A DNA stretch of 29,094 bases from Proteromonas lacertae (taxonomy: Eukaryota > Sar > Bigyra > Opalinata > Proteromonadidae): NCBI GenBank assembly GCA_002245135.1, contig NGBS01000649.1:1-29094 (forward strand), given 5' to 3'. Position 1 is the first letter of the stretch. Each line of letters starts with the position of its first letter. Below are positions 1-10,900 of the stretch, piece after piece. The notes beneath the pieces were generated by a model. It was not told the origin of the DNA, did no database searches, and saw only the letters and a list, made by a program, of their open reading frames with translations. The position numbers and the translations under genes are program-made.

Positions 1-211
1 AGTGTAAGAACAAAAACAATTATACTTTCACACATTCATCTGTCAAAAGTATTTTATCTGATGTTGTATCACTATCTATTTCAACTATAATAAACTATAT
101 TCACAATTAGTCAATACCTCCAACAGAATTCTGTAACGAAGATAAATTCCTAGTAAATTGTTTTAAAATTGGTCTTATTGGTAGTCTTATTTTTGATAAT
201 ACTGGAATCAT
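1..211 (-). CDS. ISA2: ISA2/ISCA2-like mitochondrial iron-sulfur assembly protein, 5' part only
   Basis: Reading the minus strand from ATG at 211, exon 1 (211-118) encodes a basic, hydroxylated leader (MIPVLSKIRLPIRPILKQF and on) typical of a mitochondrial presequence. A 33-nt intron (117-85) and exon 2 (84-26) follow. Exon 2 ends with ILLTDECVK, which matches the start of the A-type Fe-S carrier domain of ISCA2 (LTDxCVxRL). A second GTAT intron begins at 25 and runs off the window, so the cysteine-bearing core is not visible. In the known family, ISA2 works with ISA1 and IBA57 to build [4Fe-4S] clusters in the matrix. The identification rests on a short motif plus the presequence; another A-type carrier is possible. 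Confidence 0.6.
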
Positions 212-285
212 TATATATAATCGGTTAATAATAAAGAAAAAAAGAAGAAAAACTTCAAGCTGAATCAAGCTTTCAAATAATTAAA
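212..285. promoter_or_regulatory. 74-bp shared divergent promoter region
   Basis: The two start codons (ISA2-like at 211 on minus, peptidase at 286 on plus) are separated by only 74 bp, so both promoters and 5' UTRs must lie here. It contains an A/G-rich run (about 228-251) and two CAAGC motifs near 256-270. No TATA element can be assigned with confidence in such AT-rich DNA. Confidence 0.4.
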
Positions 286-1346
286 ATGTCAAAAGCTTCT
301 CTTACAAAATCAGTTTTTTCATTGACATCATGGTTTCGATCTCCAAGACATGTATTTTAATGGATTATGATATTAGCAAATGATGAAATATGAGATGTTA
401 AGCAGATGTTCTGCAGTTCCTGTTAAAGCATCTAATGCTTCTCCTTATCAATACCATTTTCTTGCTGGCATTCCATGTAACAGCACCATATCTATTTGAA
501 AAGTACTATCCACGTATATCTGAAAGCTATAATTAATTTATAGGTGAAGAATATGAATGGATATATGAACTTAGTGAATTTGATGTTACACATACTTTAG
601 AGATCAGAGATGTATATTGAAACATAAATTATTATATGTATAGGATAAGACAGGAAAAATAATCGCAAATATAGGATTAGATAGTCGTGTATTTAGTCAT
701 CCATTTTATGACTTATCAATCCTTCATTTAAATAAAGAAAAAGAAACATTATACACTATTAATCACAAATTGAATTATGATATAAAACCATTTGAAATAA
801 ATTATGATCCAATAGCAACTAATCAAAATCTAAAAGCAACTGGATATTTAATTGGTAATGAACTGACAAATAATCATATTAGACCAATATCTGTATATCT
901 TATATATCTTATTATAGACAATAAATGGTAATTACTTATACACACATTCTGATAGAGATTATATGCATTGTCAAATAGAAGATGAGAAAAATGAAATATT
1001 TGATAGTGGAATGTGTGGTGGTGCAATTATTGATGATAATAATGAATTACGTGGAGTAATAGAGTCGATAATAAAACCTAATAAAGTTATACCTAAGAAT
1101 AGTGTAGAGAATATGTTATTCAACAATATTAGTTTTGTAAATACTACTAAAATAGCTGAGTTTATCACTTCTGTTGAATTAGGTAAAACTGAAGGAGTTA
1201 ATGACAAACTTGACAGTTTAGAAGATTTAGTGAAATTAGAGAAATTTGATAAACCAGAAAAGGATGAGACTGAGCAAGAGAAATTAGAAAGAAGGAGGAA
1301 GAATAAAAGTGATGTACCAAAGAAAGAAATAGATAAAGCTAAATAG
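286..1346 (+). CDS. Trypsin-fold peptidase-like protein with Cys in the nucleophile motif
   Basis: Five exons: 286-351, 377-513, 544-611, 644-892 and 918-1346, with introns of 25, 30, 32 and 25 nt. The product is about 315 residues. Three motifs suggest a chymotrypsin fold: HVTAPYLF (candidate catalytic His, near 475), FYDLSILHL (candidate Asp, near 708) and GMCGGAI (nucleophile loop, near 1012). In the last, the usual GxSGG Ser is Cys. The C-terminus is a Lys/Glu-rich low-complexity tail. The reading frame needs one base fewer around 463-475, in exon 2, to join SPYQYHFLA to HVTAP; this sits next to GG and TT doublets and may be a sequencing error. If the frame is truly broken, this is a decaying gene. 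The family assignment is inferred from motif spacing, and the substrate is unknown. Confidence 0.55.
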
Positions 1347-1554
1347 AATAGTTTTTGTTTTTAACATATTGTCTTTATAAGGATATCCTCTGGTATTTCA
1401 CATTTGAAATATTTAGATGTAGCAAATATTACTATATATTGAAAAAATTAATCTTTTCTAACTCAAACCTTCAAACTTTCTTGTGCAAATCTATTTATTA
1501 TCACCACAATTAGCCATTTATTCAGATAATTAAACAAATAAATCATCTCTACTA

Positions 1555-4430
1555 ATGAGTATCTCTTCAGATATCAAAAAACTAAGTAATGAAATCATAG
1601 ATGAAGAAAATGTACATTATTCTGTGTAATATCATTATTAGAATGTTAAAAATAAAGTAAAATCTCCATTAAAGAAAGGTCTATCTATTGATATTGAAAA
1701 TAAGGCTTCTGTTCCGTTAAATGAAACGCAAGAGCCTGAAACCGATGAAAATGATGATGATTTCTTCGCTTCACTCACAGAAAATGTATATATATATTAC
1801 CTAAATTTAACTATTATTTTAGGCTAGTAAGAATCCATTCGCAGAATCAGATGACTCAGTTGATTCTAAGCAGTTTATGCAGCTTTTTATCTCATTAATG
1901 GAATATTTCACAAAGACATATGAAGAACACCTATTAACTTTAACTGAAGAAGAATTAGTCAATTACCGGAGTGATATGAAATTAATGGTAAAATTGTTTT
2001 ATTCTTACAATCTGTTAGTTGATATATCAAACAAAAAAGACTCTACATTATTAGATGATTATAAAATAGATATAAAAATATTATGTAAACAATATATTCG
2101 GATTTGTGATGATATTGATGATGATGAAGAAGAAGATGTAATATTTAATAAAATATGCGATTTGATTGATTCTGTATTATTAATAGTAGAAAAAATAGAA
2201 TTATCTTATAAGAATGACATTTTAAAATCTTCATTCCGCTTAAGAATATCAAATGAAATAATTCAAATATATAATAATTCAGATATTGTTATGAATATGG
2301 AAATATCAAAGTTGAATGAAATATTTACAGTAATTCAAAACTTAGTAATTGAAGTATAATAATTAGAAATATATTATTCTGAATAGAAAGAAAATGAGTC
2401 AAGAGATTTTGAAAATTCATATAAACCAGTAGATCCATCTATTTTTGATTCATTTCTAGACGATGGAGACAATAATAACAACATCAATAATGAAGTAAAT
2501 AACAATGAAGAAGAAGATGATGAAGATGAATTAAATAAAATGACAAGTTTAAATAACAGTACAGAAAATACAGAGAATGGAGAAAATGATGATTTCTATA
2601 ATACTTTAGACACAATTGGATTAGAAACAATGAATATAATCAAAGAAATACCAAATGAAGAAGATGAAGATGAAGAAGAGAATAATAATGGAATATTGAA
2701 ACCAGAAGAAGAAGTGATTGTAACTCAACCAAATCAACAACAAGAACAATATCAACAAGAAAAACAGGAAGAACAACAAACATCAATTGAAAATAATAAT
2801 GAAAATTATTTTTATGATAATATAAATAACAACAATTATGATAATAGTGAAGTATATTATGATAATAATAACAATGGAGAAGGTGAAGAATATAATAATA
2901 ATAATAATAATAATAATCAATTGAATCATGCAATAGCTATTCCACCACCACTACCACCACCAGTTCAACAAGAAGATGAAGTAAATAATGAAGATGTTGA
3001 GTCAAGCCAAGCCAATGAATATTTGATGGATGAATCATATTATCAGAGATTGAACAAAGCATATGATCCTGAAGAAGATAGATCTTATATAGTAAAGAAC
3101 ATTAATGATAATTTGTATAAATATTTAATATGTTTTATCATAAAATGTACATAGAGAGATGTTATATGAGAAATTAGAAACATATAAAGAATTATTACCA
3201 CCAACTGATATAACATTAGTTAAAATGTTTTTAAATCAATTAACAAAAGCAAGAGAAATGAACAAACTTCGTACACAAGATATTGATAACTTAAGAAGAA
3301 TAAATATCAAATTATTAGAAAAAGACAAATATATAGGAAGATTAGTAAGAGATGTAACTGTTACAAGTTATTATAATGATGGTATTCTATTAAAAGGGTT
3401 ATTAGACTTATATCCTGAATTATTATCAAAATATTACTCATTCATAGCAAGAGAAGTAGATATTGAAATGAATACTGATTATTTAACACCTCATGATTTG
3501 TATATTCGTTATAAAACATTGAAAGAAAAGAGAGAGATAATTGAGACATATTTGAGAAAGAGATTTGGTGATACTATTATTGAAAAATTGTATATCTATT
3601 TATTATTTGTTTATCTATAATATCTAATTAGTGAATATGTTAAAACTGCAAGAATAAGAGATCCGCAAAAGTTTCCGTTAGAGAAAATGCCTTATGAATT
3701 GAAATCATTGTATTTAAGCACAAATCATAATTTTGATAAATATACGATTGAACAATTGTGTTTATTGTTATATGATGTAAATAATTTCATGGATCCAGAG
3801 TTTATTAAATATGTATAGTTTTTGTTTAATTTATTTGTTTTATATAGAGTGATGGTGGTTATGAAACTCCTGAACATGTAAAATCGTTTAGTAATCCCAA
3901 ATGGATTAGTAAATATAAAAAGGATGAAATTGTTGATAATTTTGATATCTTCACACATGAAAGATTAAAAGCTAAAGTATTATTCTATTTTAATGGATTG
4001 TATATATCATTATCATAATAATAATAATATATAGTTATAAAATCAGATATCTCAGTAACAGTCGTGAATCAATTACAATTGATAAGAATATTACTCCAAT
4101 TCAAACTAATAACGATTATTTAGGATATTCATCAAGACAAGATTTGTCTTTATCATATATGTCAACAACAACAGAAAATTCTCTTAACTATTCAACTAGA
4201 GCAAATGCTTATAATGAAGATAATAGTAACAATGATGGAAGTTATTATGAAATAAATGATTATGTATATGTTTATAATGAAAGTAGTGGTAATTGGGATA
4301 CAGGAATGATTGAAAAGATAATGAATGAAAATAATGAAAATCAATATCAAATAAGAACTGAAAGCAATGTTTTAGTCACTGTTCCAGAGAATTATTTACA
4401 ATTAGTATATTTATATATATATATATCCTC

Positions 4431-4461
<31 letters not shown>

Positions 4462-5199
4462 TAGATTACTAAATCAGTACATCCATTCCATGAAGGTGAC
4501 AGAGTAACTGTAAAAGTAAATTATCAATCTGTAACTGGTGTAATATATAATGAACATAAAGACAATAATGGAATTATATATGATATAGCATTAGATGATG
4601 GAAGAAGAATAAAGAATATAAGTCAAGAAGTAATAGATAATGAAAATAAACAGTCATTAATTGATGGTAATTTAATGAATGGTGATATAGTATTAGTGTT
4701 TAATATTTCACAAAACAAATGGGAAGAAGGAACAATCAAGTTTAGGTTTGATGCTGGTTTGTATTTAGTTAGTTTACATAGTAATAATGAAAAATTATAT
4801 GTAAATGAAAATAACATAAAGTTTTTGAATCATGGTTTGACTGATGAAAGAAATATGCATAGAATAAACGAGAGGATTATATATTATATCAATTATAATT
4901 ATGAGAATGGAACAGTAATAGCCACAAATACTAAAGATAATACATATGATATAGTATTAGATGATGGTAGTAGATATTATAACATCAGTTATAGTGAAAT
5001 ATATAATAATGAAAATCAAACTCCTTGTATGAATGATATATATGAAATAGGTGATTGTGTAGAAGCATTTAATAGAGATGAAAATAAAACATTTACTGGA
5101 GTAATAGATTATAAATATGCGAATAATAATTATCGAGTATCAACGAAGGATAGAATATTCTTCATGTGTACAAGAGATATGTTGAAATTTGGAGAGTAG
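1555..5199 (+). CDS. Large acidic protein with five C-terminal Tudor-like repeats, otherwise unrecognised
   Basis: Nine exons: 1555-1611, 1642-1785, 1823-2353, 2387-3114, 3155-3589, 3632-3812, 3848-3999, 4035-4404 and 4465-5199. Introns are 30-60 nt, all phases agree, and the product is 1,110 residues. The N-terminal third is acidic with an NPF motif and a helical stretch. Next come Glu/Asp-, Asn- and Gln-rich low complexity and a proline cluster (IPPPLPPPVQQ). The middle (about 3155-3999) is helical and looks conserved (for example YNDGILLKGLLDLYPELL), but I do not recognise it. From about 4249 to the end there are five copies of a roughly 50-residue SH3-like unit of the Tudor/Agenet type (Y-x-IND-YVYVYN, FHEGDRVTVKV, MNGDIVLVFN, RINERIIYYIN, YEIGDCVEAFN), each followed by a W/G-x-I turn. 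Such folds bind methylated residues or other peptides, which would suggest a chromatin or RNP adaptor, but that role is inference. The 3' ends of this gene and GET4 converge 101 bp apart. Confidence 0.8.
4434..4461. repeat. ATT microsatellite inside an intron
   Basis: About nine tandem ATT/TTA units fill the 3' half of intron 8 (4405-4464) of the Tudor-repeat gene. At 60 nt this is the longest intron of that gene, so microsatellite growth probably lengthened an ancestral intron of about 30 nt. Confidence 0.85.
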
Positions 5200-5300
5200 A
5201 AATAATAATTAATTAATAGATTACTATTTTTTATTAATCTATAAATGATGTTTTTAAAAATAAAAAACAAAATAAAAAAGTAACAATTTTATATTCATTT

Positions 5301-5965
5301 TTATTTCATAAAACTTTCCAACATAGTTGTCAACATATTCTTCTTCACTGGTAATTTATAATAAACATGACCAATTCTCTCCAAATACTATTTAATATTA
5401 TAATTTATTATTATTATTTATACATTTTCAAAATTTGGATCAATACTGAATATTTTTGAATATTTCTCTTGTAATAACTTAAACAAAGGTAATGCATCTC
5501 TTTGTACACATTCTATTAAATACTCACACAAATTTATTATTACATCATTTTCTACGTTTATTTTATTATTTTCATAAATTGATTTTATATTTTTGAAAAA
5601 GATTTTACTATCTCTTATATTCTCTGTTACTAAATACTTTAACACTTCTCTTAATATATATATTTCTTTATTCAATATTTCATCACCTTGTTCTTTATTA
5701 GACCATTCGTAAATCATTTCACTGAATTCTTCTGGATGATTACTGTATATATAATGTTCTGCTGATGATTTATAGTCTTTCAAATCTCTTAAACTTTTTG
5801 ATAATTCATAGTGAATTGCAGCAGAACCAACTGGAATTGAATTGTATGATAAACTATTTATTGAGTTATATTAATTATATATACTTCAAAGCCGCCATTA
5901 ATGCTTGATTCTTTTCAACACAACTAGGCATTAACTCAAATACACTTTTTAATTCTTCTATTACA

Positions 5966-6001
<36 letters not shown>

Positions 6002-6278
6002 TCATACTATCTATTTCTTCATTGTAACTTGCTTTTCTATCTTTTAAACTCTTCAAATATACACTAATCAACTCATAACCACTTGTTACTTCATTTTTTG
6101 AGAAAAATATCTTCACACCATCGATTAGCAATTTTTCTCCTTTCTCATAATCCTTCTTTGTTATATAACGAGAAAAAAGTGTTCGATATAACTGTAAACA
6201 TTCATAATAATTATTTTCTTTCAGTTTTGTATCTAATTCTTCTAATAGTTTACTACCTGCTTTTCTCTTCGTTGACAT
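5301..6278 (-). CDS. GET4: GET4 (TRC35 homologue), tail-anchored protein targeting
   Basis: Four exons on minus: 6278-6008, 5957-5885, 5853-5424 and 5387-5301, with introns of 50, 31 and 36 nt. All phases agree and the product is 286 residues, close to the usual size. It is an alpha-solenoid. NNYYECLQLYRTLFSRYI matches the N-terminal GET4 signature (YYEALQMYRTLYFRYL). EHYIYSNHPEEFSEMIYEWS, the RDALPLFKLLQEKY block and LERIGHVYYKLP match the later helices. In the known pathway, GET4 pairs with GET5 and bridges SGT2 to the GET3 ATPase, handing tail-anchored proteins to the ER. Intron 1 contains a TA dinucleotide microsatellite (about 5968-5999). The first 22 coding bases are included in the 1,223-bp repeat and recur at 19690-19711. 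Confidence 0.93.
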
Positions 6279-7479
6279 TTAAAGAAAAATTGAATGATGA
6301 ATGTTTGAATGAAGTTTGAATGAAACGAATATATATTCAAAATTAATGTCAAAATAGAATTAAAAAATAAATACTATAATTTATATTTTACTTCTTAATC
6401 TATAATGAAATAATCTTTCAATTTTACTTTTCTATTTTTTGATGAATAATAAATTGACTTTACCAATAGCACTATCTGAAGATGATAGTTATGAAGTATG
6501 TAATATGAATATGATAAATTGGTGAAAAGTATGTTCAATAGCAATTTGTTTGAAATCTATAATAAAGAAACTAATGAAAATGAAATATTGAAATTAATAA
6601 TCACTGCTACACTTAATAATGAGGATTTTGAACGATATATCACTAGTATTAATCAGATTAACAGTTTAAATGTAAGAGAACTGGTAAAATATTCGAAAAT
6701 ATTGAATGAACACAATTACATCTATTTGATAATGCCAAAATATGTAAATTGTTTGAATGATATAAAGAATCCAGTAGAATATTTTGAAGAAAGTGGTATA
6801 TATGATGTAATGATGTCAATATGTAGAGGAACATTAAAAATACATGAAAATGGTTTAATAAATGGTAATATAAACCCATCTAATATTCTATTAGATGAAA
6901 AGAACGAGATAAAGATGAGTGATTATTGTAAAATGGAATTATATAAGAGTAATAGAAATATAATGAATATGACTGTAGATAAAGTAGTGTATATGAGTCC
7001 CGAGCTATTAGAAAATAAAGAATTGAATGATAAAAGTGATATTTGGAGTATAGGATGTATATTATACTATATATTAAGTAACAATTCCATATTTGAAGGA
7101 GAATCAGTTGTAGAAATAATAAATAAGATATTAAAATGTGAATATAAAAAATTAAAATGTGAATGTGAAGTAAAATTGAATGTATTGTTAAAGAAGATGA
7201 TAGTAAAAAGGAAGGAAGATCGAATATCAATGACAGAATTAATGAGTGAGTTTATAGGTATAATTATTAATGTAAAAATTAATAGAAATTTGTAAAGATT
7301 CACAATTAATAACATTTAGACCAGTTCCTAATTCAGAATCAATAAATGATATAATAGGAATAGATATTGGTATTTCCAGTTCAAAATGTGGAATATATAA
7401 AAACCCACTAGTTACAATAATACCTAATAGAAATGGTAAATCATTTATTGAAAACTATGTTTATTATAATCCTAATAAT
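6257..7479 (+). repeat. 1,223-bp direct repeat, copy 1 (GET4 5' end plus pseudokinase-HSP70 5' half)
   Basis: This stretch matches 19690-20912 at a constant offset of 13,433 bp. By eye I found no difference, and the translated frames on both strands are the same in the two copies. It contains the first 22 coding bases of GET4, the divergent intergenic region, the pseudokinase domain, the 28-nt intron and the first residues of the HSP70 domain. Identity stops sharply at 7479/20912 on the right and 6257/19690 on the left. The near-perfect match implies a very recent event or an assembly artefact. Confidence 0.9.
6279..6441. promoter_or_regulatory. Divergent intergenic region between GET4 and the pseudokinase gene
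   Basis: The 163-bp gap separates the GET4 start (6278, minus) from the pseudokinase ATG (6442, plus). It is AT-rich with no distinctive box. The same interval is carried at 19712-19874 in copy 2, where only the first seven or so codons of GET4 remain, so there it serves only the pseudokinase-HSP70 gene. Confidence 0.4.
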
Positions 7480-7519
7480 AATGTTTATAATCACCTCTGG
7501 GCTATATACTACATTTTCT
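6442..7519 (+). pseudogene. Truncated copy of the pseudokinase-HSP70 gene
   Basis: Identical to the 5' half of the complete gene at 19875-21959. The kinase-like frame is open from 6519 to 7291. A 28-nt intron (7292-7319) joins it to the HSP70 start (GIDIGISSSKCGIY). The homology ends at 7479, about 55 residues into the HSP70 domain, and the frame then closes within 14 codons in unrelated DNA. As in copy 2, the link between the first exon (ATG 6442, GTATGT donor at 6496) and the kinase frame is unclear. No canonical donor/acceptor pair keeps the frame except an improbable 20-nt intron (6522-6541). The copy keeps its promoter region, so a truncated pseudokinase could still be made. Confidence 0.8.
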
Positions 7520-7934
7520 GACTTTAAACATTCCTTGTATGGAATTAACCTTGATTATATTTCAACAAACCCAGAGGTGATTATAAATCTCATTAACAAC
7601 TTAGGTTGTCTTAAAAACTTAAGAAGTTTATTGAGAAAACATTATCTCAACAAGAAGATATATTATCAAGATTGGGGATTTAGAGAATTCACCAACTCCT
7701 TCTCTTCATTAAGAAGATTGAATAATTCCTTTTGCTAAAAATCTCCTTAGTGAATTTAAATCTTTCTTTATATATTTCATTTGTTAAGCTAATAGACTAA
7801 TATTCATCTACACAGTTAATTAGAAGAAAAAAACTAAAAAAGCTTGATATAGTTTGTGTTTATTTAAACTAAATTAGCCTCACTTCATAACTTTACTAAC
7901 ATAATTAATAATTATATAATTTGTTTATTTAGTG
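7480..7934. other. Breakpoint-adjacent non-coding DNA with an 18-bp inverted repeat
   Basis: These 455 bp start where the 1,223-bp repeat ends and run to the giant gene. They share nothing visible with the HSP70 gene. A perfect 18-bp inverted repeat (7484-7501 and 7570-7587, containing ATCACCTCTGGG and CCCAGAGGTGAT) brackets 68 bp and could form a cruciform or mark a small element. The open frame that crosses the breakpoint to 7738 has no recognisable domain. TTTATTTAG at 7923-7931 looks like a splice acceptor just before the giant gene's first ATG, so an upstream non-coding exon is possible. Confidence 0.55.
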
Positions 7935-10900
7935 ATGAATTCCTCATCAAAACCGTTATTTTATGATGATATAAATAAAATAAGGCTAAGTGAAAAGAAG
8001 TATGATAATGGCAAGCCTTTCTTTTGCTGTGAATATCCTTTCATTTTAGTAAGAGATTGCTTTATCAGGATCTACTGTGAGATGAAAAGTGTTATTAAGA
8101 TCCATGATGGATATAAACATCAAAAATGTTTTTTGGTATATGGCAACAATAACCAAGGAAAGACAACGTTCAGCTGTTTTTTAGCTTATTTCTTCAATAT
8201 AGATAAAGATTTCAAGGAATACAATATTGTTTTTTTTTGTAATTCAACATACGATAAGCCTGTCTATTATTTTCGTGAGACATATGGCATATCATATGTT
8301 AATGTGGGTGTTTTACCTTTTACTAATAAGAAGACAATAATAATTAGTGATAATTTTCCCATTAAAGAAGATGACTTCTGTAATGATGAGGTTGTGATAA
8401 TGGTTTCTTCACCAAATGCAAAGATGTACAAAATCATGAGTAATAAAAGAGCTCCAGTACAATTCTATTTACTCCCCCTTACAGATGAAGAAAAAAATTA
8501 CCGTGATAGTTTAGGAAATAATTTGAGTGAAATAGAATATAATGATTCATTTAATGAAGAAAATGACAAATTACCTGCATATATCCCACCATCATACAAT
8601 GAAGATGTTTTTATATATGATACAGATAGAGTAGATGTTATTGCAGAAAGAATAAAATTCAAATCAAAAGAAATTGAGACAAAAGTTTTAATGAAGTATT
8701 TCAATAGTAAAGAAAAGTTTGAATATTTATATAAATCATTTATGATTGAAAGAAATGGAAAGTTATTTGAAAGAATGTGTCATATCATAATAAAAGATAG
8801 GTTGTTAGTAGATAATGAGAGTATATATGTTAATGGTGATATATGTTATCATTGCAATATGGAAGAATTTGATGAGTATCTTCTTAACACTAGGAAGTAT
8901 TATTCTTTTGAAAAAAAGATTAATAAAAATGTTGATGCAATGTATATTGATTTTAGTGAAATTCAAGATTTCCCAGCAATTGATGGTTGTATTATCAAAA
9001 AATTCAATATTACATCAGTTCAAATGACAATTTCTAAAGATCATTCTATTTTAGATACAATAATTGTATTTCTTAATGTATGTATATAAAATATTATACT
9101 TGATTAGATGATATACAGTTATCACAAAAATGATATGATAAAATACATATTAAATCCACCAACTGATAATGCATTTCCTGGATATTCACAAGAATCTTCG
9201 CTTTATGAACTTGGCTATATACCAAGTAGTTTAAAAGAATATCTAATATTTAAAATGGATCAACGTAAAAGAATCTTATGCGAAAGTTATGTATAATATT
9301 ATAATATAATATTTCAATTATTGTTTATAGTTTTTAATCAATGAAATTACCTGTAGAAAGAACATTGACTGTAATTTGATTAATATATATAAAGACAGAC
9401 AGAAAGAATTTCTGAAAGTTATGAATAGTGACATGAAGAAGTATGAAGAATTAGAGAGTGAATTACTTACTGATAAAGAAGCATTGAAACAATGTAAAGA
9501 AGAAAAGTTCAAAGTTGTGTATTTATTAGGAAGAAGATTAGACATATTAACTAAGTTATTAAATGACTTTACAGAACAATTGGATGGATTAACAAAGAAA
9601 ATAAAAGAATATAAAGAATATATTAGGGAATTACATACTGAAAAACCTAAATCATCAAAAGAGGATAATCCATCAAAAAATAAACAAAAACGACAAAATA
9701 AAAATCCATCAAAAGAAGCTATTACATCAATTGAAGCATTTAGAATAAAAGTCAAATTATTCATTTTTAAGAATCTCTTAGATAGAATAATTATACAGTT
9801 TTCTGAGTCAGAAGAATCAATTGAAATATATGTCTGCACATTATCATATGTGAAGTTACAATCATTTATTACCTCATTCAAAATTTTAAAAACTAAGGTA
9901 AATGATTTAGAAAAGAAAATATCGAGACAAACAACTGAAGTAGATGATCTATTTTCCAATCATTTACAATTACTGGATAGATCTGAATGTTCTCATCTAT
10001 TGCAAGAGTTGCAAAACCAGTTAGAATTGTTAAAACAACAACAAGAAGAATTAATATATAGATTACATGACATAGTTGATGAAGGAGATGAATCATATCT
10101 TGAACTGGATAATCTATTAAGGTTATTAGAAGAATGTAAAAACGAAATAAAAGAATTACAAACTAAACCACCTGAATTAAGAATATTATGTGATGAAGTA
10201 CAGTTATTGAAGAGTAAGCTATTTATTATAGATAAGATATTGCATTCATTAGTATATTCCACTTCTTATACATTGAAAAAAGACCACAAACAGTTATTAT
10301 CATATTTAAAATATTTTCTTCATAATTCACTATTACAGCTTGAAGTTTCTAAAGAATCATTTTTTACTTATTTTAAAAGTATTATTTCATATCCATTTTC
10401 TCATTTTTCATCATCTGAAGTTTCTGATAAATCAACAAATGAGAATGGAATGGAAGAAGATGATCCTGAAAGTGATAAGACTGAAGAAAAGAACAAGAAA
10501 AAACATATTTCAGAACTAGCAGAGAATATTAATGAAGAAACAGTTATTGAAAAGTCAAGAGAATTATATGATCAATATGTTTTATTACAATATCAACTTC
10601 AATTTATTAGTATATCCGATCTTGAAGAAGCAAATGAAGTAGTTAAGAGTCTTATAAATCCTGATATAAAAGCAAAGTTGTTACATGATCTGGATGATTA
10701 TATAATTGATGTTATATACAATGAATTAAAAGATAATGATGGAAAAGAGAATATGAAGAATCTAATTACTACTGTATATTATAATTTCAATTATTTTTAT
10801 TATAGGCAATTAGAAACGAAATTATATCAATTAATGATACTACTAATAATGAATCAAAAAATAAATTAAAGATATCATTAGAAAATGAACTGAAGATGTG

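Noticed and set aside
2640-2933. Minus-strand Tyr/His-rich frame
   Set aside because: It is the antisense of Asn/Gln/Glu low-complexity codons of the Tudor-repeat gene.
7433-7738. Open frame of 101 codons across the repeat breakpoint
   Set aside because: It starts in an alternative frame inside the HSP70 sequence, runs into unrelated DNA, has no recognisable domain and is preceded by no convincing splice site.
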